Below, piece by piece: positions 1-11,095 of a stretch of DNA of 55,706 nucleotides (its first letter is position 1; each line of letters begins with the position of its first letter). A program made the translations under genes and the position numbers. Under the pieces are notes generated by a model. The model was not told the DNA's origin, did no database searches, and worked only from the letters and a program-made list of their open reading frames with translations. Source of the DNA: Zygnema cylindricum (taxonomy: Eukaryota > Streptophyta > Zygnematophyceae > Zygnematales > Zygnemataceae); assembly GCA_037447655.1 (NCBI GenBank), contig JBBHKE010002167.1, positions 20,593 through 76,298 of the forward strand, in the 5' to 3' direction.

Positions 1-447
1 TTCCAAGAATATGGAAACCCGTTTTTTCTGGTCAGTACCCTTTGAGCCTATAAATCGGCCGATGAAGTTGCTTAGATTTCACATAGTTTACGTTGTCTAA
101 GTTTGCGGTTCAACATAATTTAGTGGTGCAGTGTAAGCTAGGGGGGGGGAGGGTGAAAGGGAGGGGGAGAGGGAGGGGTATTAAAGGTGAAGACGTGATG
201 ATAAATAGATGAAGGAAAAGAAAAGTCGGTTGAGACTATTTTGACTGGCTGAGCACGGCTGACTAGGATTCCGAGGCAGGATTTCAACCCTCCTAAGTCT
301 CTCATTGCAAAGTGGGAAGCCTCAAGGTAGCAGACAAAAGGAAAAGAGGGATCGAATGGATTAGTTTGTTTAGGAGAGGAGTTTCATCGAATGTGACGTG
401 GTGATTTAATACAACTTGGCGTTTGAATCTGTTGCATTTGATACACT

Positions 448-1146
448 TTAGATTCGTTGAAGTAGCCGGCTAAATATCCGAGTTTCCCATGACTGGTCTT
501 TTTTGCCCAAAGGTATAAGAACCTTTCTCCAGGCGATGCTCCCAAAAACTCGGAGATGGGCAACGTTCGGTGTGAATAGATTGCGTATATAGTTTACCGC
601 TGTGACAGATTCTCTCCAAAAGATGGTTGGGAGACTTGCAAAATGTAGCATATAGCAGGCTATGTTGATGACGGTATGGTTGTATCGTTCAACGACACCG
701 TCTTGTCGTGGAGTTTGAGCTGTTGCAGTTTGATGAGTGATGGAATGAACGGAGAAAACCAGGCGAACATTAGAACAAAATTCTCCTCTATTGTTTGACA
801 GTCAAATTTTAATCGGCGAAATACAACAATTTTCAACTTTCGCCTTAAATTGTTATAATATGGCAACAATAAACGTGACGAAGAAATGAGAGCCATTATG
901 GATTGGGATAGACATTGGTCCACATAGTTCAAAGTGCAACAATTCAAAGGGTCCGTTGGATTTGAAGGTACTAGAGGGAAATGATTGTCGAGGAAATTTT
1001 GCTTTGATAAAGCCAAAACAAAAGCAAAATCTTGAAAAAAAGGGAAGGTTTTGGTTGAATAAAGTGTCCAATCTCGTAACAAGACCCTTGGTCAATTCAT
1101 GAAGACCGATGGCAGCATCTAAGATGCCACTTAGAAAAGGTGACAT
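448..1146 (-). pseudogene. copia integrase remnant
   Basis: The minus strand holds LHFELCGPMSIPIHNGSHFFV, split here over two frames and matching the first Asp region of copia integrase, though the Asp is replaced by Glu in the readable frame. Further on, TPRQDGVVERYNHTV holds the Glu of the DDE triad, followed by FWRESVTAVNYIRN and VAHLRVFGSIAWRKV. Frameshifts separate the parts. No function is expected. Confidence 0.7.
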
Positions 1147-1550
1147 TTGGAGAAGTGATGGCTACGTTGCTTCATCCAAAGGGAGAAAATGACGAGAGTA
1201 TGTAGATGTTTATTTTTTTACGCGGAATCCTACGTGAGTTTTTGTGCGAGATAAAAAGGTATTTCGGTCTTTTTTCTCTCTCCTCTCCTCCAAAGTCAGT
1301 TTTGTCGCCAAATTCCTATCCATGTGGGCCTGTTCTCTCTCTGCCGCAACACTTTTCACTTGTTGTTCCATTATTGTAGGATCTTGAGTTGCCTCTGCCC
1401 CTAAAACTTTCATCAATTACTTGTTTCATTTCTTTATCAGTATATAAACAAGAGAACTTTGTTCGCCTTTATGGAAACCCTTATATAGGCGGTGTGTCTG
1501 TCTTGGTTTTTTTCTGTCCATGGCGGTGTGGCTGTCTTGGTTTTTTTCTG

Positions 1551-1905
1551 TCCTTCCGCAGTACGGACGGCCGCACAATGTAACGTTGACGCCCGTGGCT
1601 GTGCAGACCGCCGTACGGATGGCGTAATGTAACAGTGCCAACTGTCCGCAGTACAAACCGCGTACGATTGGCATAATTTGACGTTGTCGTGCGTCCGCAG
1701 TATGGACCGCGTACGGTTGGCATAATTTGACGTTGCCAGCCGTCGCAATACAGACCGCCGTACCGCTGGCGTAATGTAACATTGCCAACCGTCCGCAGTA
1801 CAAACCGCGTACGGTTGGCACAACTTAGCGTTGTCGTGCGTCAGCAGTACGGACCGCCGTACCACTGGCACAATGTAGCGTTGCCGTGCGTCCGTAGTAC
1901 GGGCA
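1551..1905 (+). repeat. 49-bp minisatellite, about seven copies
   Basis: The marker GTCCGCAGTA recurs at about 1643, 1693, 1742 (degenerate), 1791, 1840 (degenerate) and 1890, a steady 49-50 bp period. Units contain CCGCGTACGGTTGGCATAA and vary by scattered changes. It sits within the copia remnant, between gag and integrase. Confidence 0.85.
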
Positions 1906-2041
1906 TGATAAACTGGACAGGGTACATGCCCGTGTAACGGGCGTTGATTTACTAGCGGACTAAACGAGCCGTTAATGTTGAGATTGTAAGAGGAATTGAA
2001 GAGGTTTCATGTGAAGAAATGAGAGACGAATAGAAGTCCGT

Positions 2042-2652
2042 TTATCCTCCCAAAATTGTCGAAACAAGATTATTGTCAAAAATTGGGTCATTGATATTCT
2101 TGAGTTGTCCAATTAGCGACTTAAGATGGTAAAAAGAGGGTTTAAATAGATTTTGTAGGCATCTTTTTGTAAGTATTGAGGTGCCTCTTAAAAAAGAGCT
2201 AGTTAGACCAAAACTGATTCTCACAGAAAGAGAAAGAGGTCAACAGTGACCGCGCATCGTGAGCAAAAGGTGCGTCACAGATGATGTCAATCAGAAAGGT
2301 GTGTCACAATCAGAAAGGTGCGTCACAGATAATATCAACCAGAAAGGTGCGTCACAGATAATGTCAATCAGAGAGGCCTTAAGGGCGAAGACAAGCAGGG
2401 AGTGGGCTTCCTCGTTTCGAGCGAGCCAAACTGCTGCAGATTCACGTTCAGGTTTAGTGCCACTACGAAGGAAAAGGTGCCAATACTACTAATGATTGAC
2501 CAACGTTTCTCACGAAAGAAAAGGTGTTCTATCTGGTGTTTCCACCCGTAAAAATCTGTCCCGTTGAATTTGGGAACGTTATTGGCACTCCTAAACCCAT
2601 AACCTATTAGAGGTGAAGACAAGATCATAATAGAGTGGAAATAAAGGGACAA
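2042..2652 (-). pseudogene. copia gag remnant
   Basis: Two gag segments in order on the minus strand: an N-terminal part with FNGTDFYGWKHQIEHLFF (family pattern for copia gag: f.G.nF..Wk..me..L) and, after a 32-bp tandem repeat, a part resembling the UBN2/gag capsid middle with LKSLIGQLKNIN and STILGG. Frame is lost between them. Confidence 0.6.
2258..2376 (+). repeat. Short tandem repeat in copia gag remnant
   Basis: Three to four units of AAAGGTGCGTCACAGATAAT followed by RTCAAYCAG, about 32 bp long, one unit shortened. It interrupts the gag remnant. Confidence 0.75.
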
Positions 2653-2984
2653 AAACGTTTGTTGATTGCTATGAAAAAATGAAAAGACAAAAGAAGTTTA
2701 AATAAAAAACAAAAAAAATGATCTCTCGTGAACTACACAAACTTTTCTAACCTGAAGGGTCAATGATCCTTCACCTAAAACCTGCGGTTAAGATTTATAA
2801 ACAAATCTTTGACCAGATTCTAGTCGTACCTAAGCTACTTAGAATAAAACAGACTGTAAAGAAAAAGACAGATTAAGATACCGAAATCCTAGATACTAAG
2901 TAGTAAATTGCAGATTTCTGTATTCTAAATCACAATTAGATTTCTAATAGGAATAACTCCTATCAAAGATTAATCTTCCAACAA

Positions 2985-3204
2985 ATGGGAGGGGGAGGGG
3001 GAGAGGGAGGGGGAGAGAGAGGGGGAGGGGGAGGAAGAGGGTGTGGGGGAGGAGGGAAGAGAGGAGGGAGGGAGGGAGGGGGGGGTGGAGGGAGGGAAGG
3101 GGAGAGAGGGAGTGAGAGAGGGCGAGAGAAGAAGAGAGAGAGGGAGAGGTGGAGGGAGAGAGAGAGGGAGAGGTGGAGAGAGAGAGAGAGAGAGAGAGAG
3201 TGAC
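2985..3204 (+). repeat. Purine tract (GGGGA/GA) right after exon 17 donor
   Basis: Almost pure G/A on the + strand, with GGGAGGGGGAGAG blocks then (GA)n ending at the donor of exon 17. On the sense strand it is CT only. Long open frames here (poly Ser-Leu-Pro or Gly-Arg-Glu) come from the repeat and are not genes. Confidence 0.85.
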
Positions 3205-3321
3205 GTATTATATCCATCTGGTAGTCCACTTATAAAATTGTGAGCATTTGCGGCCCTAGCTGCCGAAATCATTTCGTCCTCCGTCGCATTTTCTCTCCCA
3301 TATAAAATATTTTTTCGAATT
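3205..3321 (-). CDS. ABCB exon 17, NBD2 helical domain start
   Basis: A 117-bp exon after TTTCTGTATAG. Its first base completes Thr from exon 16, giving [16 protein letters not shown], then [18 protein letters not shown]. This leads to the NBD2 signature motif, which should be in the next exon. The donor GTCACT runs straight into a CT repeat. No matching next exon (signature, Walker B, H-loop) is found between position 1 and this point. Confidence 0.88.
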
Positions 3322-6300
3322 CTATACAGAAAGAAAAAAAAAACAACAAAGATAGTATTAAAAGGGGTTTAAGATGGTTTCGAGAAGAGTTTAATAGGGT
3401 CGTAAAACGGCTTTTTGAATTCTAGACAAAAAAAAACATACAAACACCGATAGTGAAAGGGGCCTTCACAAGGTATTTTTTCTCCCGTATCAAATGTTTT
3501 TTTTGAATTTTGTACAAAAAAATACCAAAAAAAGGAGAAAAATCTTACGTGGTTGCAAAAAGCGCTGGTTCTTGCGAAACCAATCCGATATGTTTCCTCA
3601 AACTCCTCAAATTATATTCTTTTATTTCGCAATTGTCGATATAAATATGCCCCGAAATCGGATCGTAAAATCTTTCGATTAAAGCGATAATTGAACTTTT
3701 CCCAGATCCCGAGGCTCCGACCAGTGCCACATTTTCCCCTTTTTTAATTGACAAATTAAAATTGTCGAAAAGAACTACATCGGGTCTCGTCGGATATGCG
3801 AACTTCACATGTTTAAACTCCACAAATCCCTTCAAATCATCCGGTTTTACTCCGTCTAAACTGTCCGGCTCGATGGCAGTTTTTCGGTCCACCGTTTTAA
3901 ATAGAGATATTACCGCTCTACCCCCTTTTGCTAAATCGGGTGCGAGGGTTAAAGTTTCGGCAATTGCGAAAGAAGTAATGATCAAAACCATAAAAACTTT
4001 TATTACTTCTCCAAAATTTGCCTCGTCAGGAACTAAAGTCGAACCATACCAAAGGCCAAGACCAAAAGCGCCGTACATTACACACTTTATAATTGAAAAA
4101 AAGTGGGAGGGAAAGAAAGAGGGAGGGGAAGAGGGAGGGAGGAAGGGGTGTGGGTTCAGCAAGAGGGAGGGGGAGAGAGACAAATAATTATAAGTCATAA
4201 AAAAGTTTGAAAAACAAGCAAGAAAACCAAAAAAAACCGGAAGTTACAGAAAAATACTCACCTGGGATCCTCCGTAAACTAATCCAGCAACGTTTCCTTT
4301 GATTGCCGATTTTTTTAGCGGTTTTTTCAAGTTATCTTGAAAAGTTTCCATAATTTTGTCTTCTGCCCCAAAAGCTGCAACAGTTCGAATATTTCCGACT
4401 GCCTCACTCGCGACCATACTCGCTTTTTCGTGCGATTTTTCCAAATCTCCGGCAAATCCTTTCAGAAATCGTTGCTGAAAACAAAGTAGAAAAAGAGAAC
4501 AAAATAAAATAAAGGCCAACAGTCAAAGCTGTAACTTTAAAAAGCTGAAAAATTTAATAGAATGTACTAAATCACATAAAGTCCGGTACATGAAATAGCA
4601 TACACCAGTTTGTACCCGATTCAATGAAATAATGCCCTTAGTGGAGAAACAGAACCAAGCCCAGGTGAAAGCTTGTCATGAACGGCAAAGCAGGAAAAAG
4701 CAACTTAAAAAAACGCCAAAATTCTTTTTTTTTTTTACCTCCAGGAAAGCCGAAACAACGAGCAATGGAAAAGTTGAAATCACGACGAGCGCCATCTTCC
4801 ATTGAATTATAATTGAAATCGTAAAAGCAATGAATAAAAGTGAAAAGTTTTGAACTATGACCGAAATTAGATCTCCGGCGGCAGCTCTCACAAGAGTCGC
4901 GTCGGTCGCGAGACGTGACGCGACAGCTCCGGAAGTGTTGGTTTCCTCGTCAAACCAAGCGATTTCATTGCGTAAAATGGCTGGAAAAAAACGGGAGACT
5001 GTGAGAGGACTGAGAGGGAGAGAAAACAAAATGTGTGAAAAATGAGGTAAAAACACGTGAAGAATGAGTGAGAAATGAGTGAGAAATTGGGTAGAAACTG
5101 AAATTTTGTTTCCTCGAAAAACTTGGCAATTTCGATGCGTAAAATGGCTGGAAAAAGGGGAGAGAAAGCGAAGAGAGGACAAAGTGAGTGAAATTGGGTG
5201 AAAAAATGGGTATGAAATAGATAAAAAATGAAAGAAAATGAGGGAGAAATGAAGAGTTGGATTCTTTGTGAACCTCAAAATATTGTTCCGAAAAATAGCT
5301 GGAAAATGGGGAGAGAGGGAGGACAAAGTGAAAAACGGGTGAAAAATGGGAGAGAATTGGGTAAAGAGGAAGGCTCCAGAAGTATTCATTTTTTCGTCGA
5401 CCACAAAATTTTGTTGTGTAAAATGGCTGGAAAATGAGGGCGAAGAGAGAGGGGAGAGTGAGAGGGGAGAGTGAGAGGCGAGAGAAAGGAGAGAGAAAGG
5501 GTGAGAAGAGGATGAAAGAAGGGCAAGAAATGGGGGAGAAATGGGTGAGACATGTGAGAACGAGTGAGAAGTGAGGGAGAAATGGGTAAAGATGACGGCG
5601 CCGAAAGACTTGGCTTCTTCATCAAATTGCACAAATTTGTTTTAAAAAAATGGTTGAGAAAGAACAATTTGAGAAAAAGAAAGGGTAAAAAATGAGTATG
5701 AGAAATGCACGTGTTAGCTTGTTTGCAAGCCACGCAATTTCATTGCATAAAATGGAAGAAAAGGGGGAGAGAGAGGGAGGAGAGAAGGGAGAGAACAATC
5801 AGGGTAAAAAATGGGTATAAAATGGTTCCAATGGGACAACATGAGTGAAAAATAAGTATAAATGAGTGAGGACAAGCTAGTTTATTCACTAAAAATGAGT
5901 AAAAAAAAGTAGAAACAAAATATTTACCGTTAAACATCATTTCTCGGACTCTTTTTGTGAGTTTCTCTCCCATCACCCCAAAATTATAATGTTGCAGAAT
6001 GTAAACAAAAATGCAAACAAATCCGAGCGATAAGAATACAAAACTCCATTTTCGAATCTCGTCCTGCATTTTTCCGAAATCAGAAGTATAATACGCGGCA
6101 ATCACCTGTAAAACGAGAGAAAGGGAAGGAGAGGAGAGGCAAATGTCACGGAGGCCTCTTCAGCCATAGAAGACTTTGTAGAAGTCAACCCAAACTGACT
6201 ATTTTAAACAACTAAATTTAGAAGAGACAGATCCACCAAACAAAAGGAAATATGAATCACAAACTTATATGGAAGCAGACTTCCGCTCATTAAACAGCCA

Positions 6301-7455
6301 TGCAAATTTCCAGTTAAATTAGAGACGGAATCACAAATTTATGCACACTAAATGTTTCCTTTAAATGCATATTGTGCATCTCTTAAACTTACTAAGAAAA
6401 TGTACAAGCTTGATGATTTTCCTAAGAGTTCTACCGTCTTATATACACTGTACATAGTCAGTTTTTCCAAAGAATGTCCACCTATACCTATCAGGTTTTC
6501 TTAGAGACCTCAACCTAAACCTGACCTGTACCTTCAATGAAAAAGATCTTTCATGTCAATTCATACTTGGTGTTTTTGGTGCTAAATGCTTGTTTGTACT
6601 TTTGATTCCTTTCATGCCACACTATTAGTGGTCAATAGTGAAGCTCCAATTTTCCATCATATCTCTAAGTTTTGGTGGTCTTGTCTATCTCGGTAACAGG
6701 TTACGAAAGCTTATATAAAAATACTCCCCTTAAGCTTTATAAGATGTAACCATTAAGTTCGCATGCATTCTGACAAAACTCTAACTTAGGAGCTGGTAGA
6801 GCTTCGGTTAACATATCAACAATCATTTTAGAATCTGGCAAGTAACCATGTGTACAGAATGTCCAGAATGTATAGAGAGTCCAGAATGTACATAATGTAA
6901 GGAATGCACGAAATGTACAGAATGTACGGAAAGTACGTAATGTACAAAATGCGTTGATGTCCTTAGTATGTCATTATACCGTGAGTATAAGCAAAACGAT
7001 ATACCTCGAAGGAAAAAAAAAATCCAGACAAAGAGATGGAAAAATACTGGAAAGGTAAAATTCAATCGGAGGACTCAATTGCTCCACTGATTACTCCTCC
7101 CCCACCGAGTAAGCCCAAAAAACTACCGGAAAGCCAAAAGAAAAAGAAAACTCGTAAAAAGACAAAAACAAAACGCAAAAAGGATAAAGAGGATTGAACC
7201 TGAATGAGAACAAATCCATAAAGAGGGTTTGTCGCTCCAGCCATAATGGCTCCAACAGAGGCAAAAAACCCGTTAAGCCATTCGGGGGAGGAGAGAGAGG
7301 CGAGACGTAACCACCCCCTCTTCGGTTTAATAGGAGAGAGAGAACCCTCTCCCTCTACCCCCTCCCTTTCTCCTAACTTTGAATTGCTCTCCACAAAAAA
7401 TTCTCCCTCGGGACCACTGGCTTGCAAAAGTTCCCCTTTGAAGGTTTCAGATCTG

Positions 7456-7519
<64 letters not shown>

Positions 7520-10500
7520 AGGAGGGAGCCAGGAAGAAGGGGAGGAGGGGTTAGTGAGGGAATTTTAAGCACAGGGAGAGAAGAGAGGAGGAGAAGCCTC
7601 CAAAGGAGAAGGAAGGGGAAGAAGGGCGCAAAAAAGAGAGAGGGAAAGGGGATTGAGGGGAGAGAGGGAGAGAGAGGTAGAGAGAAAGAGAGAGAGAGAG
7701 AGATCGTGAGGGGGAGAGAGAGAGGGGGAGGAGAGAACGAGGGAGGGAAGGAGGAAGGAAGGGAGGGAAAGAGGAGAGGGAGGGAGAACAGTGAAAGTGA
7801 GAGAAGGAGGGGGAGAAAATACGAAGGGTAAAGAGGGAAGAGAGTAAAGGAGATCAACTGAAAACAAGAAACACAACAACCTGTTTACTTACTTTCTAAT
7901 GCCGGTCGTCTCTTTCTCCACTCCCCCTCCCTCCATCTCCGTCCTCAAATCTTGCATTCTCACCAAATTGACGTACGCTCCCTCTACCCCCTTTTCCATC
8001 AACTCCTCGTGTGTCCCTACTTCCGCTATTGTGCCTTTAACAACGACCACAATTTTATCAGCATTTTTAATGGTGGAGAGTCGGTGGGCGATTACTATTG
8101 TGGTACGGCCCACCATTAAATTGTCTAAAGCTTCCTGAGAGGGAAAGTGACAAAGAAAGAAAAACGAGCGAGAGGGAGTGAGAGAAGGGAAGCAGAAAAC
8201 GGGGAGGAAATAAGAGAAAAAGGGGAAAAAAGGGGCGAGAGGGAGAGGGAGGGAGGGAAGGGGGGAGAGAGTGTTGGACTTAGTCTTTGTTAGAAGCTTA
8301 ACCTCTTAGGCTTAGTCTCACTTTTGGTTTTTCTTTTGGTCTCTACTCTAAAAAATGAATACTAGCATTCTACAAGTTTAGTACTCGTTATTTAAGTTAT
8401 TCCCATTCTTCCCTTTGTCTCTTTCTAACGAGTAGACCCTAGCATCTAGAGAGAAGATCTTTTGACTACCGTCAAACAAATATTCCTTGCACTTAACTTT
8501 TCGGTTAAAGAACCATGTGACGTTTTCAAACCCCAAAAGCTCTTTAAATCTCGAAAAGTCACATTCGTGACATTCTCCCTAATTATTATTTAAGTGCTTG
8601 TCCTTTGTTTTAACTTATCACCTTCATTCAAATTCAGACTTTTATGTCTTTTGTCTTATAACTACTTGTTTCTATGCCTATCTTTTGACCACTGCCATGT
8701 CTTCTGGTGCAATAGAGAGAGAGAGCGAGAGAGAGAGGGGAGAGTGAGAAAGAGAGATCGAAGGAGACGGAGAGGGCGAGGCAGACGTGAGGGAGAGAAG
8801 GAGAGAGGGAGAAAGTGAGGGATGGGGAGAGGAGGGGGGAAAAAAGTTGGAGGGAGAGGAGCAAGGGAGAGGGATAGAGTGAAAGATATCACCCACTCAA
8901 TTAATCAATCGTCCTATCCAGAAAGCGAGGAAACCGGAGATCGATCTAGAAAGAGAGAAAGAGACATAGTTTCTCACCTGCACGACTTTCTCCGCCTCCA
9001 AATCTAAAGCGGATGTCGCCTCGTCCAATAACAAGATCGAAGGATTTTTTAAAACCGCTCTTGCAATCGCAATTCTTTGTTTTTGTCCTCCACTTATTTG
9101 TATGCCTCCCTCTCCCACCTGAGTATCATATTTATCCGGAAACCCCATTATAAAATTATGGGCGTTTGCCGCTTTCGCAGCGGAAATTATTTCCTCTTCA
9201 GTCGCGTCTTCCTTTCCGTATAAAATATTCTGTTTGATACTGAAATATTTGGAAAATAACGGGAAGGAAACAGGAGAATAACAGAAAAGTAATGGGTGAG
9301 AAATGGACAAATGGAAATGGAACGGAATAAAATGGAATGGAATGGAATGGAATGGAATGGAAAGGAAGGAATGAAAGGAATGGAAAAAGGAAATGGAAAG
9401 GGAAGGGAGGAGGGAGGGGAGGGGAGCGGGAGAGGAAAGAGAGGAGAAGGAGAGGAGAGGGAGAGGGAGGAGGAGGGGAGGGAGAGGGGAGGGAGGGGAG
9501 GGAGAGGGAGAGGGGAGGGAGGGGGAAGGAGGGAAAGATGGAGGGGTGGTGCAGGATGGAAGGAATGGATAAATGGAATGGACAATGAAATGGAATGAGA
9601 GAATGGAAGGAATGGAAAGAAAGGTTGGTGCAAAAATGGATGCCAATTTCCTGTTTCTTCTAACTGTTTAGAATTTTTTGTCTCTTTTAATTGTTGGTTC
9701 CTATCCGATTCAATTGACTGGCTTCACCTGTCATAATGGAATCTCTTACGCCAATCCCTTTTTACTCACATCCTCGGGTATACGGTCTCGTTTCTTTTTT
9801 CATAGGAACATATTGAGTGAACTTTTTTTGTTTCTTATCTGCTGGCAAGTTCAGGACATCACGTGACATTCCCTTGTCGTTTACAAGAATAACTCTAACT
9901 ATAACAACTTTGTGTCTGTCATCTACAAACACTCTATACCTTTTTGAGTGGTCATCATACCCTACATGGAAACCGAGCACTCCCTTTGGTTCCATTTTCC
10001 ATCTTTGTGGACCATTCTCTATAATAAAGACTTTACTTCCAAATATTTTGAAATGACTTGTCCCTAGTTTTTTTTTTGTCCACATTTAATATGGGTTTTT
10101 ATCCTTCACACCTCTTGTTTATACTCTGTTTTTGACATATGCGACAAAGTTCATAACTTTGCCTAAAATCTCATATCCATTCCTTTATTAGCCAACGCAA
10201 TTTCGGCACTCTCTGTTTAGGTTCCATTCACTCTTTTTGCATCTCCATTCTGTCCACGTGAGTAGGGAACCATGGGATGGTGAGAGATTTCAAGAACTTT
10301 GCAAACTCCTTACACATATTTTCCACCTTTATCAAATATGAGAGTAAGTCCATGTAGTTTCTCACTCCAATAGTTGAATTATATAAAGACTTCACTCTTA
10401 TATTTTAAAAGATAGATTATAGTGTATCTAGTATATTCATTCAATTAAGGTTAGCATAGATCTTTGTCCTCTCACGTATGGGGACTTAGCATCCCATGTA

Positions 10501-11048
10501 GATGAGTTCCCGAACTCTAGCTTTGTACTCTCAGATGCAGTTTGTGAATCTTGCATAGAGCACACTTATCAAATATGTTGTTAACTGACTTGTCGTTTAG
10601 TTTCACCCCTTCAATTATATATTTATCTACCATTGTATGTAATCTCTTCTAATGCACATACCCTAACTTGTTATGCTATAGATCACACTCGGACATGGTA
10701 CCAGTGTACACAAGTTCATTATCCATCACATCAATTGCCTAAATCAGGCGTAAACATGTGTTAGCACCTTTAGTGCCTATTGGTGCCAATCGCTACTAAT
10801 AGGCACCATTGCTACTATCGGTCTATAGTGACTATCTGCTTGCCTTTCTCTAAGACAAGTCTAAATATTTTTTCTCAACTAAAGAGGTAAGGCAGAGGCT
10901 TTTCTTAAAGTTTAGAAGAAAGGGTGCATCATCAAAGCCTCTTTTGGCAGTGTGTCCATTGACTTTCATCAAGAGCGGACTCTCTTTGGCACTGGAAATA
11001 AAAAAATAAAAAAATAATAATAATAAATAAATAAAATAAAAATAAATA

Positions 11049-11095
<47 letters not shown>

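Larger units (their letters stand above)
1..2960 (-). mobile_element. Decayed copia-type retrotransposon, minus strand
   Basis: Minus-strand order fits a Ty1/copia element. A gag start is near 2.5-2.65 kb (VPKFNGTDFYGWKHQIEHLF), a gag middle near 2.04-2.22 kb (LTSSFLRGTS ... DNNLVSTILGG), an integrase core near 0.85-1.15 kb (FELLHFELCGPM, HNGSHFFVTFI) and integrase C-terminal parts near 0.45-0.75 kb (PRQDGVVERYN, NVAHLRVFGS). Many stops and shifts break it. A minisatellite is set between gag and integrase. The stretch 2.66-2.96 kb holds no coding and may be the 5' LTR; 1-440 holds no clear motif. The element lies where the missing NBD2 exon of the ABCB gene would be sought. Confidence 0.72.

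Noticed and set aside
2963-3272. Long frames of Ser-Leu-Pro or Gly-Arg-Glu repeats near 3.0-3.2, 7.5-7.9, 8.6-8.9 and 15.3-15.9 kb
   Set aside because: They arise from G/A repeats that lack stops in all frames; they lie in introns and have no family match.
9329-9362. GGAAT satellite suggesting animal contamination
   Set aside because: Only a few units, embedded in a G/A-rich intron of a plant-type gene.
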